In this document: in pieces, positions 6,772-14,036 of the stretch
How the letters are laid out: each line of letters begins with the position of its first letter
Numbering within the stretch: position 1 is the stretch's first letter
Source of the DNA: JBMYQA01 sp049600855
GTDB lineage: Bacteria > Bacteroidota > Bacteroidia > Cytophagales > Flammeovirgaceae
Assembly: GCA_049600855.1 (NCBI GenBank)
Contig: JBMYQA010000147.1
Coordinates: 1 to 14,216, forward strand
Length of the DNA: 14,216 bases
Reading direction: 5' to 3'
Translations under genes and position numbers: made by a program
Notes under the pieces: model-generated
What the model was told of the DNA's origin: nothing
Database searches by the model: none
The model's input: only the letters and a program-made list of their open reading frames with translations

Positions 6772-7704
6772 TTATTTTACGGCCTTTTGGGGCTCATTTT
6801 CATCTTTCGCATTGGATAAATCTTCCTTTTTAGGCGTGGCTTTTTTTCGATTTACCGTTCGTCGTTTAGGAGCTGGCGTGGCTTTTTTAACGACTGGCGC
6901 GTGGCCTTTAAACCCTTTCATGGAGTCGTATACACCCATTTGCTCCGCTACAAAGTCGAAAAGTCGCGTGGGTAATAAACCTCTCAAAATAGGCGCAACA
7001 TTTACAATAGAAGGCGAACGGAGTAAGATATCATCCGCTTTAATGGCTTTGATGATTTGCTCGGTGATTTCATGAGGTTGTAGAATTGGAGTAAGCAAAG
7101 GTGATTTTACCCCATCAAACATGCCAGTATTAATGTAACTAGGCGTAACTGTCAGAATTTTCACCCCTGTTTTACCTCTTTCCATCTCCAATCGCAATGA
7201 TTCCGACCAACCCAATACCGCCCATTTACTTGCAGCATATACAGACATTTTGGGATTAGGCACAAAGCTTGAAGCCGAAGCGATATTAATGATGTGTCCT
7301 CTTTTACGGTGAAGCATTTCAGGTAAAAACTCTAACGCAACATGCATTACGCCACTTGTATTAATATCTACCGTGCGTTTAATGTCTTCGTGAGTATGTG
7401 CCGAAAATTCTTTTCCAACTACGATTCCAGCATTGTTAAATAAAATATCTACAAAACCAATGTCTTCAAAAACGGTGTATGCAGCACTTTCAATGTCTGC
7501 CACATCTGAAACATCTACTTGGTAGGCATGTACGTCATATCCTTGAGCCCGAAATTCATGAACAGTTTCGAGCATCAGCGCTTTATTGATATCCCAAATA
7601 ATGAGCCTGCGAGCCCCTTCTTCTAAACAGCTTTTTCCCATCAGCTTACCAATCCCACTAGCCCCTCCAGTTACCAATATCGTTTTTCCTTTGATTTGTG
7701 TCAT
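6772..7704 (-). CDS. Short-chain dehydrogenase/reductase (retinol dehydrogenase/17-beta-HSD-like) with lysine-rich C-terminal tail
   Basis: This 310-residue protein is a classical SDR with a Rossmann fold and an NAD(P)-dependent oxidoreductase activity. The cofactor motif is TGGASGIG (12-19). The acidic residue at the end of strand 2 (LIIWDIN, D38) favours NAD(H). The structural motif NNAG is at 90-93 and the active-site set is N115, S143, Y156 and K160 (SVYAASK). The segment TVTPSYINTGMFDGV resembles the SDR16C group (RDH10, 17-beta-HSD11/13-like), which oxidises or reduces lipophilic alcohols and ketones; the substrate here is unknown. Residues about 269-310 follow the catalytic fold and form a low-complexity, very basic tail (KKATPAPKRR, NRKKATPKKE) of unknown use. 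It is transcribed alone from a promoter region that diverges from the rimP promoter, and ends at a strong terminator. Confidence 0.9.
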   Translation of the reverse strand: MTQIKGKTILVTGGASGIGKLMGKSCLEEGARRLIIWDINKALMLETVHEFRAQGYDVHAYQVDVSDVADIESAAYTVFEDIGFVDILFNNAGIVVGKEFSAHTHEDIKRTVDINTSGVMHVALEFLPEMLHRKRGHIINIASASSFVPNPKMSVYAASKWAVLGWSESLRLEMERGKTGVKILTVTPSYINTGMFDGVKSPLLTPILQPHEITEQIIKAIKADDILLRSPSIVNVAPILRGLLPTRLFDFVAEQMGVYDSMKGFKGHAPVVKKATPAPKRRTVNRKKATPKKEDLSNAKDENEPQKAVK

Positions 7705-7737
7705 GTATAGTCACGGTTTATTGGAAATAAAACAAGA

Positions 7738-7753
7738 AGTATGCTTGCATACT
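7738..7753. promoter_or_regulatory. Palindromic operator candidate for the SDR gene
   Basis: AGTATGC-TT-GCATACT is a perfect 16-bp dyad (arms 7738-7744 and 7747-7753). It sits directly downstream of the SDR -7 element (7768-7761), at or just after the expected transcription start, where a dimeric repressor would block initiation. It could also form a small hairpin in the mRNA leader. The binding protein is unknown. Confidence 0.45.
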
Positions 7754-7760
7754 AATTTTA

Positions 7761-7768
7761 CAAATATA
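7761..7768 (-). promoter_or_regulatory. -7 element of the SDR gene promoter
   Basis: TATATTTG on the minus strand matches TAnnTTTG, 57 nt before the ATG at 7704. No good -33 TTTG is present at 19-21 nt, so the promoter may be weak or activator-dependent. Confidence 0.5.
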
Positions 7769-7830
7769 TAACTATTCTACAGATGAAAATCCATCTTTCA
7801 ACAAGAAAGTTAGCAAAAGCTTGGTATGAA

Positions 7831-7861
7831 TTGCATATAATTATAAAAAGCGCTACCTTTG
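7831..7861 (+). promoter_or_regulatory. Promoter of the rimP-nusA-infB cluster
   Basis: TTG at 7831-7833, 20-nt spacer, then TACCTTTG at 7854-7861, a strong Bacteroidota promoter. The expected start is near 7867. It lies inside the reading frame that could extend rimP upstream to ATG 7783, showing that the extension is not translated from this transcript. Confidence 0.75.
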
Positions 7862-7884
7862 CACGTAAATCAGGAATCCAAGCG

Positions 7885-7916
7885 AACAGGGGGCACAGCT
7901 CCCTGTTTTATTTTAT
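7885..7916 (+). terminator. Terminator-like hairpin in the rimP leader (candidate attenuator)
   Basis: Stem 7885-7894 (aacagggggc) pairs with 7898-7907 (gctccctgtt): 10 bp including one G-U pair, with an ACA loop, followed by the T-rich tract TTTTATTTTAT (7906-7916). It lies about 18 nt after the predicted transcription start and 16 nt before the rimP start codon, with no upstream + strand gene to terminate. It therefore looks like a regulated premature terminator of the operon. Confidence 0.6.
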
Positions 7917-7932
7917 CAATACACTGAGTAAT

Positions 7933-8397
7933 ATGGACTTAAAAAAGCTGGTTTGGGAGTGCACTGAGGGTTTTTTACCAGATGAATCCATTTTTGTAGT
8001 AGATGTAAAGGTGTCTTCAAAAAATGCATCGCACATTCGCGTTATTCTCGATGGTGATCAAGGAGTTAGTATTGATCAATGTGCGAGTATCAGTCGGCAA
8101 TTGGGGCATTATTTGGAAGAAAATGATGTGATGGATCATGCTTACAACTTAGAAGTGTCTTCGCCTGGAGTAGATTATCCCTTACAACACTTAAGACAAT
8201 ATCAGAGTAGGGTAGGGAGAAAGTTAGAGCTTTCCTTAACCGAAGGAGAGGTGATTAAAGGGAAACTGTTAGAAATCACAGAAGGGCAATTACGCATTGC
8301 CAAAGAGAAAAAAGTAAAAAAGAAAGTGGAAATAGAAGAAGTATCTGTTGCTTTTGAAGAAATTAAAGAGGCAAAAGTGTTAGTGTCATTCAATTAA
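7933..8397 (+). CDS. rimP: Ribosome maturation factor RimP
   Basis: RimP binds the 30S subunit during late assembly of the small ribosomal subunit. The protein from ATG 7933 is 154 residues, the usual family size. It carries the characteristic strand-loop YNLEVSSPGVDYPLQ in the N-terminal domain and an SH3-like C-terminal domain with ELSLTEGEVIKGKLLEI. The frame is open upstream to ATG 7783, but that 50-residue extension is unlike RimP and contains the promoter and the terminator hairpin, so 7933 is preferred. The stop is 55 nt before nusA, in the conserved order rimP-nusA-infB. The C-terminal part has a Lys/Glu-rich stretch (KEKKVKKKVEIEEV). Confidence 0.93.
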   Translation: MDLKKLVWECTEGFLPDESIFVVDVKVSSKNASHIRVILDGDQGVSIDQCASISRQLGHYLEENDVMDHAYNLEVSSPGVDYPLQHLRQYQSRVGRKLELSLTEGEVIKGKLLEITEGQLRIAKEKKVKKKVEIEEVSVAFEEIKEAKVLVSFN

Positions 8398-8452
8398 TGC
8401 TAACTCCACGATTAGCTAAATAAATTGCAAATTTCATACTAAATGACTTGTT

Positions 8453-9700
8453 ATGAACAGCGCGGACTTGATCAATAACTTTGCGGCTTTTGCAAGACAA
8501 AAAAGTATAGACAGACCAACATTGATTCGAATTTTAGAAGATGTATTCCGAACTATGATTCGAAAAAAGTATGGTTCCGACGAAAATTTTGATATCATCA
8601 TCAATGTAGATAAAGGTGACTTAGAAATTTGGCGATACCGTCAGGTAGTTGCGGATGACGCTCTTGAGGTAGATGAGAATTTAGAAATTCGATTGACGGA
8701 TGCTTTGAGGATTGAGCCAGATTTTGAAGAAGGTGAAGAAGTAGCTCAAGAGGTAAAAATCATTGATTTTGGTCGAAGGTTAGTGCAAACAGCTCGTCAA
8801 ACATTGATTCAGCGGGTAAAGGATTTGGAAAAAGAATTGCTTTTCCAAAAATATAAAGATCAAGTTGGTGAATTAATTAACTGTGAGGTATATCAGGTTT
8901 TGAGTCGGGAGTTGATCTTGAGAGATAACGAAACGAATGAATTGGCGTTACCTAAAAATGAATTGATTCCTAAAGATCGATTCCGCAAAGGAGAAATGGT
9001 AAGAGCCATTGTGCAGCGCGTAGAAATGGTAAACAACAACCCGAAGATTGTATTATCTCGTACCTCTCCAGAGTTTTTGGAAAAACTATTTGAAAGTGAA
9101 GTTCCAGAAGTATACGATGGCTTAATTCACATTCGCAGAATTGTGAGAGAACCTGGCGAGCGTGCAAAAGTAGCGGTAGAGTCTTACGACGATCGGATTG
9201 ATCCTGTAGGAGCATGTGTGGGAATGAAAGGTTCTCGAATTCACAGTATTGTTCGAGAATTACAAAACGAAAATATTGATGTAATCAACTATACCGAAAA
9301 CACCGAATTATTTATTGCACGTGCCTTAAGTCCTGCAAAAATTAATTCGATTAAGATCGACAAAGAGAAATCGAGGGTTTCTGTCTTTTTAGATCGAGAT
9401 CAGGTGTCTTTGGCTATTGGTAAAGGTGGGCAAAATATTAAATTAGCCAGCCGTTTAGTTGGAATGGAAATCGATGTCTTCAGAGAGCTAAATGAATTTG
9501 AAGATGACGATGAAGATGTGGAATTATTAGAATTTGCAGATGTAATCGAAGACTGGATGATTGAAGAGTTCAGAAAAATCGGTTTGGATACTGCAAAAAG
9601 CGTACTATCGGTGAGCCGAGATGACTTAGTCAGAAGGACAGATTTAGAAGAAGAATCTGTAGACTTCATCTTGGAAGTATTGAGAAAAGAATTTGATTAA
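8453..9700 (+). CDS. nusA: Transcription termination/antitermination factor NusA
   Basis: NusA binds RNA polymerase and nascent RNA, modulates pausing and intrinsic termination, and supports antitermination on rRNA operons. The 415-residue protein shows the family order: an N-terminal polymerase-binding domain (about 1-125, with GSDENFDIIINVDKGDLEIWR), an S1 domain (about 130-200, GELINCEVYQVL to PKIVLSRTSPEFL), KH1 (about 225-290, DPVGACVGMKGSRIHSIVREL), and KH2 (about 300-345, SLAIGKGGQNIKLASRLVG with an intact GKGG loop). A short acidic linker (EDDDEDVELLEF) leads to one C-terminal helical module (EDWMIEEFRKIGLDTAKSVL to the end), rather than the two acidic repeats of E. coli NusA. The start is fixed by the conserved N-terminus. 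It lies between rimP and infB, downstream of the candidate attenuator that NusA itself could influence. Confidence 0.96.
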   Translation: MNSADLINNFAAFARQKSIDRPTLIRILEDVFRTMIRKKYGSDENFDIIINVDKGDLEIWRYRQVVADDALEVDENLEIRLTDALRIEPDFEEGEEVAQEVKIIDFGRRLVQTARQTLIQRVKDLEKELLFQKYKDQVGELINCEVYQVLSRELILRDNETNELALPKNELIPKDRFRKGEMVRAIVQRVEMVNNNPKIVLSRTSPEFLEKLFESEVPEVYDGLIHIRRIVREPGERAKVAVESYDDRIDPVGACVGMKGSRIHSIVRELQNENIDVINYTENTELFIARALSPAKINSIKIDKEKSRVSVFLDRDQVSLAIGKGGQNIKLASRLVGMEIDVFRELNEFEDDDEDVELLEFADVIEDWMIEEFRKIGLDTAKSVLSVSRDDLVRRTDLEEESVDFILEVLRKEFD

Positions 9701-9743
9701 TTGTGAGTGGGATGAAGACAAGAAACTCCTGCTTTTGAGGTAT

Positions 9744-9785
9744 TGACAATGTTTTTAGTGAGTAGAAATTCAATAAATATTGTCA
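9744..9785. other. Long inverted repeat in the nusA-infB gap
   Basis: Bases 9744-9754 pair with 9775-9785 (tgacaat/attgtca plus four more pairs, one of them G-U) around a 20-nt loop. No T-run directly follows. It may mark the 3' end of the rimP-nusA message or act as an operator. Confidence 0.35.
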
Positions 9786-9842
9786 TAACCCTCTCTTTTT
9801 GAGGCATAACCTGTTGTGAATAAGGGCATTCAGAGTACAAAG

Positions 9843-9874
9843 TTTAACATTTACCGAAAGATGTAGTACCTTTG
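9843..9874 (+). promoter_or_regulatory. Separate promoter of infB
   Basis: TACCTTTG at 9867-9874 is a full TAnnTTTG match, with a near-consensus TTTA at 9843-9846, 20 nt upstream. Expected start is near 9880, giving a leader of about 65 nt. This would let infB be made independently of rimP-nusA. Confidence 0.65.
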
Positions 9875-9880
9875 TATCTT

Positions 9881-9920
9881 TATACGAAATGATTGTTAAC
9901 TTCATTCACGAAGGCGTATA
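9881..9920 (+). other. Structured 5' leader of infB
   Basis: tatacg (9881-9886) pairs perfectly with cgtata (9915-9920), and inside it aatga (9888-9892) pairs with tcatt (9902-9906). The fold would sit at the extreme 5' end of the message from the infB promoter, 24 nt before the start codon. Confidence 0.35.
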
Positions 9921-9944
9921 GACAAATATTACTGAACTTCTTAT

Positions 9945-10457
9945 ATGGCTGAACAAAAAACATATAGACTAAGACAAGTAGCTAAAAAACTCAATGTGGG
10001 AGTTTCCACAATTGCTGATTTTTTGGCCTCAAAAGGGTTTGAGGTCGAAAGCAGCCCTAACTTCAAGATTTCAGAAGAGCAAAACCGTCTGCTTATTAAA
10101 GAATTTAAAGCAGATATGGAATTGGTACAAGAAGCACAAGAAATGACGATTGGTGGATCGCACAGTAATGTAGTGATTGATTCACAAAATCAGACTGAAG
10201 ATGTGGCTAAGGAGGACGAAGATGAATTGATTACCGTTTATGATAGAAAAGCGGATTATGTAGCAGATGAAAATGCTTCTTCCAAAGAGCAAGATGAGCC
10301 TGCCGACAAGCCAGAGGCAAAAGAGCAAGGGGAAAAGAAAGAAGAGGCAGTTGAAGAAAAGAAGAAAGAGGATCCTGTTAAGATTGAAACTAAGAAAATT
10401 GGCCTCAAAGTAATGGGGAAAATTAGACGCGAAAAACAGGCCCGTGAAAAAGCCTAA
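9945..10457 (+). CDS. infB: Translation initiation factor IF2, N-terminal part (frame broken)
   Basis: This 170-residue frame begins with the IF2 N-terminal helical domain (YRLRQVAKKLNVGVSTIADFLASKGFEV, then PNFKISEEQNRLLIKEF) and continues into an acidic/basic linker (KEQGEKKEEAVEEKKKED) ending KIGLKVMGKI. After that the frame reads RREKQAREKA and stops at 10455-10457. The other frame, open from 10414, continues the expected family sequence instead (GKLDAKNRPVKKPKV). So this is the front of infB, cut by a one-base frame difference at the GGGGAAAA stretch 10415-10422. It cannot itself act as an initiation factor. ATG 9945 is the true infB start: it follows the infB promoter and matches the family N-terminus. 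Confidence 0.88.
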   Translation: MAEQKTYRLRQVAKKLNVGVSTIADFLASKGFEVESSPNFKISEEQNRLLIKEFKADMELVQEAQEMTIGGSHSNVVIDSQNQTEDVAKEDEDELITVYDRKADYVADENASSKEQDEPADKPEAKEQGEKKEEAVEEKKKEDPVKIETKKIGLKVMGKIRREKQAREKA

Positions 10458-13359
10458 AGTAGATAAGGAACCTGTAGTGGCTGATGAGGAAAAGCAAGAA
10501 ACAGTAAAACAGGAACAACCTAAAAAGCAGGAGAAAAAGGTAGAGGAGAAAGTAGCAGCAAAAGAAGAAGTGAAGAAAGAACCTGTGAAGCAGGAAAGCG
10601 TAGTAGAACCTGTTGAAGAAAAAAATCCCGCCAAAGAAGAAGTAAAACCTGAAACGAAAGTTGAAGAAATAAGCACCAATACTAAAATCACAGAAGACGT
10701 GCCAACTAGCAAAGTAGAAGAAAAAGTGATTGAGGAACCCATACAAAAGGTAGAGGTGCAGAAGGAAGAGGAGAAGAAGGTGGAAGAAACCCCAAATACG
10801 AAAGAAAAACAAAAGCCTGTAGCCCGTCAAGAAGATGTGGTGAAAGAGCAATCGATTAAGAATTTGGAAGAAGAAGTGGTCGTAGAAAAAGAAAAGCATA
10901 CCTCGCCTAAGAATATCCAACCTAAGAAGGATATTAAAGAGCCTGTCGACACAAATACACCTGTTGAAGAGGCGCAAAATACACCCGCTGAAGAAGGGGA
11001 AGAAGAGCAAACACCTGAAAAGCTGATTCAAGCAAAAGCTGAAAAGCTACAGGGGTTGAAAATCATTGGTAAAATAGAATTGCCTAAAGAAAAGTCTCGA
11101 AAAGGTAAGCCTGTTGCATCCTCCGATGATAAAGATAAGGACAAAAGAAAGCGGAAGCGAAAACGAGTTAAAAAGGCTAAATCCGGCCCTATTGGTGGGC
11201 AACAAGGCCAAGGCGGTGGAAACGACCGCAATGATCGTAATAATCGAAATGATAACCGCAACGATAATCGTAACAACGATCGTAATGATCGCAACGATAA
11301 TCGGAATAAGGATAACAATTCGAATAGCCGCGATAAAGATGGGCATAAGAAAGATAATTCTGGAGCCAATCAGCAAAAAGGTGGAGGAGATTCCAACAAA
11401 AAACGCGGCAAGAATAGACGCCATAAAGAGGAAGTATCTCAGAAAGAGGTAGATTCGTCATACAAAAAGACAATGGCGAAGATGAGTGGTAACGTTAAAA
11501 ATACGCGCTCATCGAAAAGTAAATATAGACGAGAGAAAAGACAGGCAAAGGCTGAGGAAAGAGATCAGCAAATGCAACAAGCAGAGCAGGAGGCGTTAAC
11601 ACTGAAAGTAACCGAGTTTATTTCTACCAGTGAACTGGCTACATTAATGGACGTTTCCGTTAATGATGTGATTACCAAATGCTTAGGCTTGGGAATGTTC
11701 GTTTCAATTAACCAACGATTAGATGCAGAAGCAATTACTATTATTGCCGATGAATTTGGTTTTGAAGTGGATTTCTCTTCGGCTGAAGAAGAAGTAGATG
11801 TCGTACTTGAAGAGGAAGATAAAGAGGAAGATTTGGTGGATCGTGCGCCTATTGTAACCATTATGGGACACGTTGACCACGGTAAAACCTCATTGCTCGA
11901 TTACATTCGAAGTGCCCAAGTAGCAGAAGGTGAAGCTGGTGGTATTACACAGCACATTGGTGCTTATGATGTGGTCACTGAAAGTGGTAGACGTATCGTG
12001 TTTTTAGATACTCCTGGTCACGAAGCCTTTACTGCGATGCGTGCGCGTGGTGCTAAAGTTACTGATGTTGTTATCATTGTAATTGCAGCAGACGACAATG
12101 TAATGCCTCAAACAGTGGAGGCATTAAATCACGCTCAAGTAGCGGGTGTACCGTTTGTAATTGCCATTAACAAAGTAGACAAGCCCGGTGCTAACCCTGA
12201 TAATATCCGTTCTCAACTGGCTAATATGAATATATTGGTAGAATCGTGGGGAGGTAAAATTCAGGAACAAGAAATATCTGCAAAAACAGGACAAGGGATT
12301 GAAGACTTATTAGAACTCGTATTGTTGGAGTCTGATATCTTAGAACTAAAGGCTAATCCTGATAAAAAAGCAATCGGTACAGTGATTGAAGCTTCCTTAG
12401 ATAAAGGAAAAGGGTATGTGAGTACGGTATTGATTGAAGCGGGTACCTTACAGGTTGGAGACATTATTCTTTCGGGCTCATATTACGGTCGTGTAAAAGC
12501 CATGACCGACCACCGAGCTACTCGATTGAAAAAAGCTGGACCTGCAACTCCTATTCAAGTATTAGGATTGAATGGTGCTCCTCAAGCTGGTGATAAATTT
12601 AATGCAATGGATTCGGAGCGTGAGGCGCGTGAAATTGCGACGAAGCGTAGCCAGATTATGCGTGAGCAAAGTATCCGAGCTACCAAACGTACTACATTGA
12701 GTGATCTTGGTAGACGTATTGCCTTGGGTAACTTCCATCAACTCAATATCATCCTTAAAGGTGACGTGGACGGTTCGATTGAAGCCTTGTCAGATTCACT
12801 ACTCAAACTTTCTACAGATGAGGTAGAAGTAAATATCATTCACAAGGCTGTTGGGCCAATTTCAGAATCAGATGTGTACTTAGCAACTACTTCAGATGCG
12901 ATTGTGATTGGTTTCCAAGTTCGACCTGTAGCATCTGCCCGTAGATTAGCAGATAAAGAAGAAGTAGAAATTCGCTTATACTCTGTCATTTACGATGCAA
13001 TTAATGATGTGAAGGATGCGATGGAAGGCTTATTATCGCCAGATATTGAAGAAGAAATTGTAGGTAATATTGAAGTACGTGAAGTATTCAAGATTAGTAA
13101 AGTGGGTACCGTTGCGGGTTGTTACGTGACTAGTGGATACGTGAAACGAAACTCTAAAGTCCGTTTGATTCGCGATGGCATTGTGGTGTATGGTGGCGAA
13201 ACTGGTGGTGAAATTAACGCACTGAAACGTTTCAAAGATGATGTGAATGAAGTGAAACAAAGCTTTGAATGTGGGTTGAGCATTAAGAATTACAACGACA
13301 TCAAAGTTGGAGATATCGTAGAGGTATTCGAATTGAAAGAATTGAAGCGTACCTTATAA
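10444..13359 (+). CDS. infB: Translation initiation factor IF2, main part with GTPase and C-terminal domains
   Basis: IF2 is the GTPase that delivers initiator tRNA and joins the ribosomal subunits. This 971-residue frame (from GTG 10444, probably not the natural start) contains a long charged linker (about 1-250), an Asn/Asp/Arg low-complexity stretch (260-297), a second IF2 N-type helical domain (about 388-445), then a complete GTPase domain: G1 GHVDHGKT (475-482), G2 GGITQHIGA (499-507), G3 DTPGHE (522-527), G4 NKVD (576-579), G5 SAK (612-614). After it come the beta-barrel and C-terminal domains (LKGDVDGSIEALSDSL; VGNIEVREVFKISKVGTVAGCYV). It overlaps the upstream fragment by 14 nt in the +1 frame. 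Removing one base at 10415-10422 would join them into one protein of about 1,140 residues. GTG 10444 could allow a shortened IF2, as the IF2-2/3 forms do in E. coli, but this is unproven. Confidence 0.92.
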   Translation: MKKPKVDKEPVVADEEKQETVKQEQPKKQEKKVEEKVAAKEEVKKEPVKQESVVEPVEEKNPAKEEVKPETKVEEISTNTKITEDVPTSKVEEKVIEEPIQKVEVQKEEEKKVEETPNTKEKQKPVARQEDVVKEQSIKNLEEEVVVEKEKHTSPKNIQPKKDIKEPVDTNTPVEEAQNTPAEEGEEEQTPEKLIQAKAEKLQGLKIIGKIELPKEKSRKGKPVASSDDKDKDKRKRKRKRVKKAKSGPIGGQQGQGGGNDRNDRNNRNDNRNDNRNNDRNDRNDNRNKDNNSNSRDKDGHKKDNSGANQQKGGGDSNKKRGKNRRHKEEVSQKEVDSSYKKTMAKMSGNVKNTRSSKSKYRREKRQAKAEERDQQMQQAEQEALTLKVTEFISTSELATLMDVSVNDVITKCLGLGMFVSINQRLDAEAITIIADEFGFEVDFSSAEEEVDVVLEEEDKEEDLVDRAPIVTIMGHVDHGKTSLLDYIRSAQVAEGEAGGITQHIGAYDVVTESGRRIVFLDTPGHEAFTAMRARGAKVTDVVIIVIAADDNVMPQTVEALNHAQVAGVPFVIAINKVDKPGANPDNIRSQLANMNILVESWGGKIQEQEISAKTGQGIEDLLELVLLESDILELKANPDKKAIGTVIEASLDKGKGYVSTVLIEAGTLQVGDIILSGSYYGRVKAMTDHRATRLKKAGPATPIQVLGLNGAPQAGDKFNAMDSEREAREIATKRSQIMREQSIRATKRTTLSDLGRRIALGNFHQLNIILKGDVDGSIEALSDSLLKLSTDEVEVNIIHKAVGPISESDVYLATTSDAIVIGFQVRPVASARRLADKEEVEIRLYSVIYDAINDVKDAMEGLLSPDIEEEIVGNIEVREVFKISKVGTVAGCYVTSGYVKRNSKVRLIRDGIVVYGGETGGEINALKRFKDDVNEVKQSFECGLSIKNYNDIKVGDIVEVFELKELKRTL
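11221..11334 (+). repeat. Asn/Asp/Arg-coding low-complexity repeat in infB
   Basis: Short degenerate units of the type aacgataatcg/aatgatcg recur about a dozen times and encode runs of NDRN, NDNR and NNDR. It lies in the linker between the two IF2 N-type domains and is expected to be disordered. The reading frame is kept throughout. Confidence 0.75.
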
Positions 13360-13387
13360 TATTAATAAGTCTTGATAAGAAGATGTT

Positions 13388-13416
13388 AAGCCTCGGTTTT
13401 GCCGAGGCTTTTTTTT
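13388..13416 (+). terminator. Intrinsic terminator of infB
   Basis: A perfect 9-bp GC-rich stem, aagcctcgg (13388-13396) with ccgaggctt (13402-13410), loop ttttg, followed directly by T8 (13409-13416). It begins 29 nt after the infB stop and closes the rimP-nusA-infB cluster. Confidence 0.95.
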
Positions 13417-13460
13417 GTTGGAATAAAACAGGTTTTTAAGTCGATTTATGAAATTTTATG

Positions 13461-13490
13461 TACTTTTACTTATTTAACGTTAGTTAAAAT
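13461..13490 (+). promoter_or_regulatory. Weak promoter and dyad upstream of the thioesterase gene
   Basis: TACTTTTA (13461-13468) is a one-mismatch form of TAnnTTTG. Immediately after it is a dyad tttaac (13473-13478)/gttaaa (13483-13488). A separate promoter is needed because infB ends in a terminator, but neither element is strong. Confidence 0.3.
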
Positions 13491-13515
13491 TTATCTCACA
13501 TCAATTTCGTAAATT

Positions 13516-14004
13516 ATGAAAGTGGATAGTGCATTTGTAAAAGAAATCATCGAAAAAAAGATACCGCTTCATAAGTTTTTAGGCTTAGAGTTATTGGAGA
13601 TTAGAAAAGGCTATGCCAAAGTGCGGGTGCCGTTTCGGGATGAAGTAGTAGGGGATATTCGACTCAATCGATGGCATGGTGGCATTATTGCCTCAGTGAT
13701 GGATTCGGTAGGCGGTATTGCAGGAGGAACACATTTAACGTCGTTTGAAGACAAAATAGCGACCATTGATTTGCGGATAGACTATTTGAAAGGGGCAGAA
13801 GCTTCAGCATTAATTGTTGATGGAGAAATCGTTCGTTTAGGCAACCGAATTTTAGTAACCAGAATGAGCGCCTATCAAGAAGAGAGTATGGAATTATTAG
13901 CCGAGGGAAAAGGTGTATACAACTTTATTCGCTTAAAGGAAGATAAAGAAAAGAACCTAATGGATTTGTTAGAAAAAACAAATCATCACGACTTTCCTGG
14001 ATAA
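13516..14004 (+). CDS. Hotdog-fold thioesterase, PaaI-like family
   Basis: This 162-residue protein has the hotdog acyl-CoA thioesterase fold. The core LHKFLGLELLEIRKGYAKVRVPF is followed by the active-site helix RWHGGIIASVMDSVGGIAG, with the HGG motif (54-56) and acidic D63 in the position used for thioester hydrolysis, then strands ATIDLRIDYLKGAE and GEIVRLGNRILVTRMSAYQE. Enzymes of this group hydrolyse acyl- or aryl-CoA thioesters as homotetramers in the cytoplasm; the substrate cannot be read from the sequence and no catabolic genes (such as paa genes) are adjacent. About 20 charged residues extend past the fold at the C-terminus. It follows the infB terminator and is convergent with the next gene. 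Confidence 0.88.
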   Translation: MKVDSAFVKEIIEKKIPLHKFLGLELLEIRKGYAKVRVPFRDEVVGDIRLNRWHGGIIASVMDSVGGIAGGTHLTSFEDKIATIDLRIDYLKGAEASALIVDGEIVRLGNRILVTRMSAYQEESMELLAEGKGVYNFIRLKEDKEKNLMDLLEKTNHHDFPG

Positions 14005-14036
14005 ATGAACCAATCTATCATGAGTGCTAAACGGGT

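Noticed and set aside
7783..7932. 50-residue N-terminal extension of RimP starting at ATG 7783
   Set aside because: It contains the promoter and terminator hairpin and does not look like RimP; ATG 7933 gives the standard family length.
10428..10458. Programmed -1 frameshift at the A5G run in infB
   Set aside because: The required change is +1 (or -2), not -1, and there is no X XXY YYZ heptamer in the right frame; the break fits better at 10415-10422.
10182..11031. Long minus-strand open frames opposite the infB linker
   Set aside because: They are mirror frames of Lys/Glu-rich codons, giving Phe/Leu/Ser-rich nonsense without family features.
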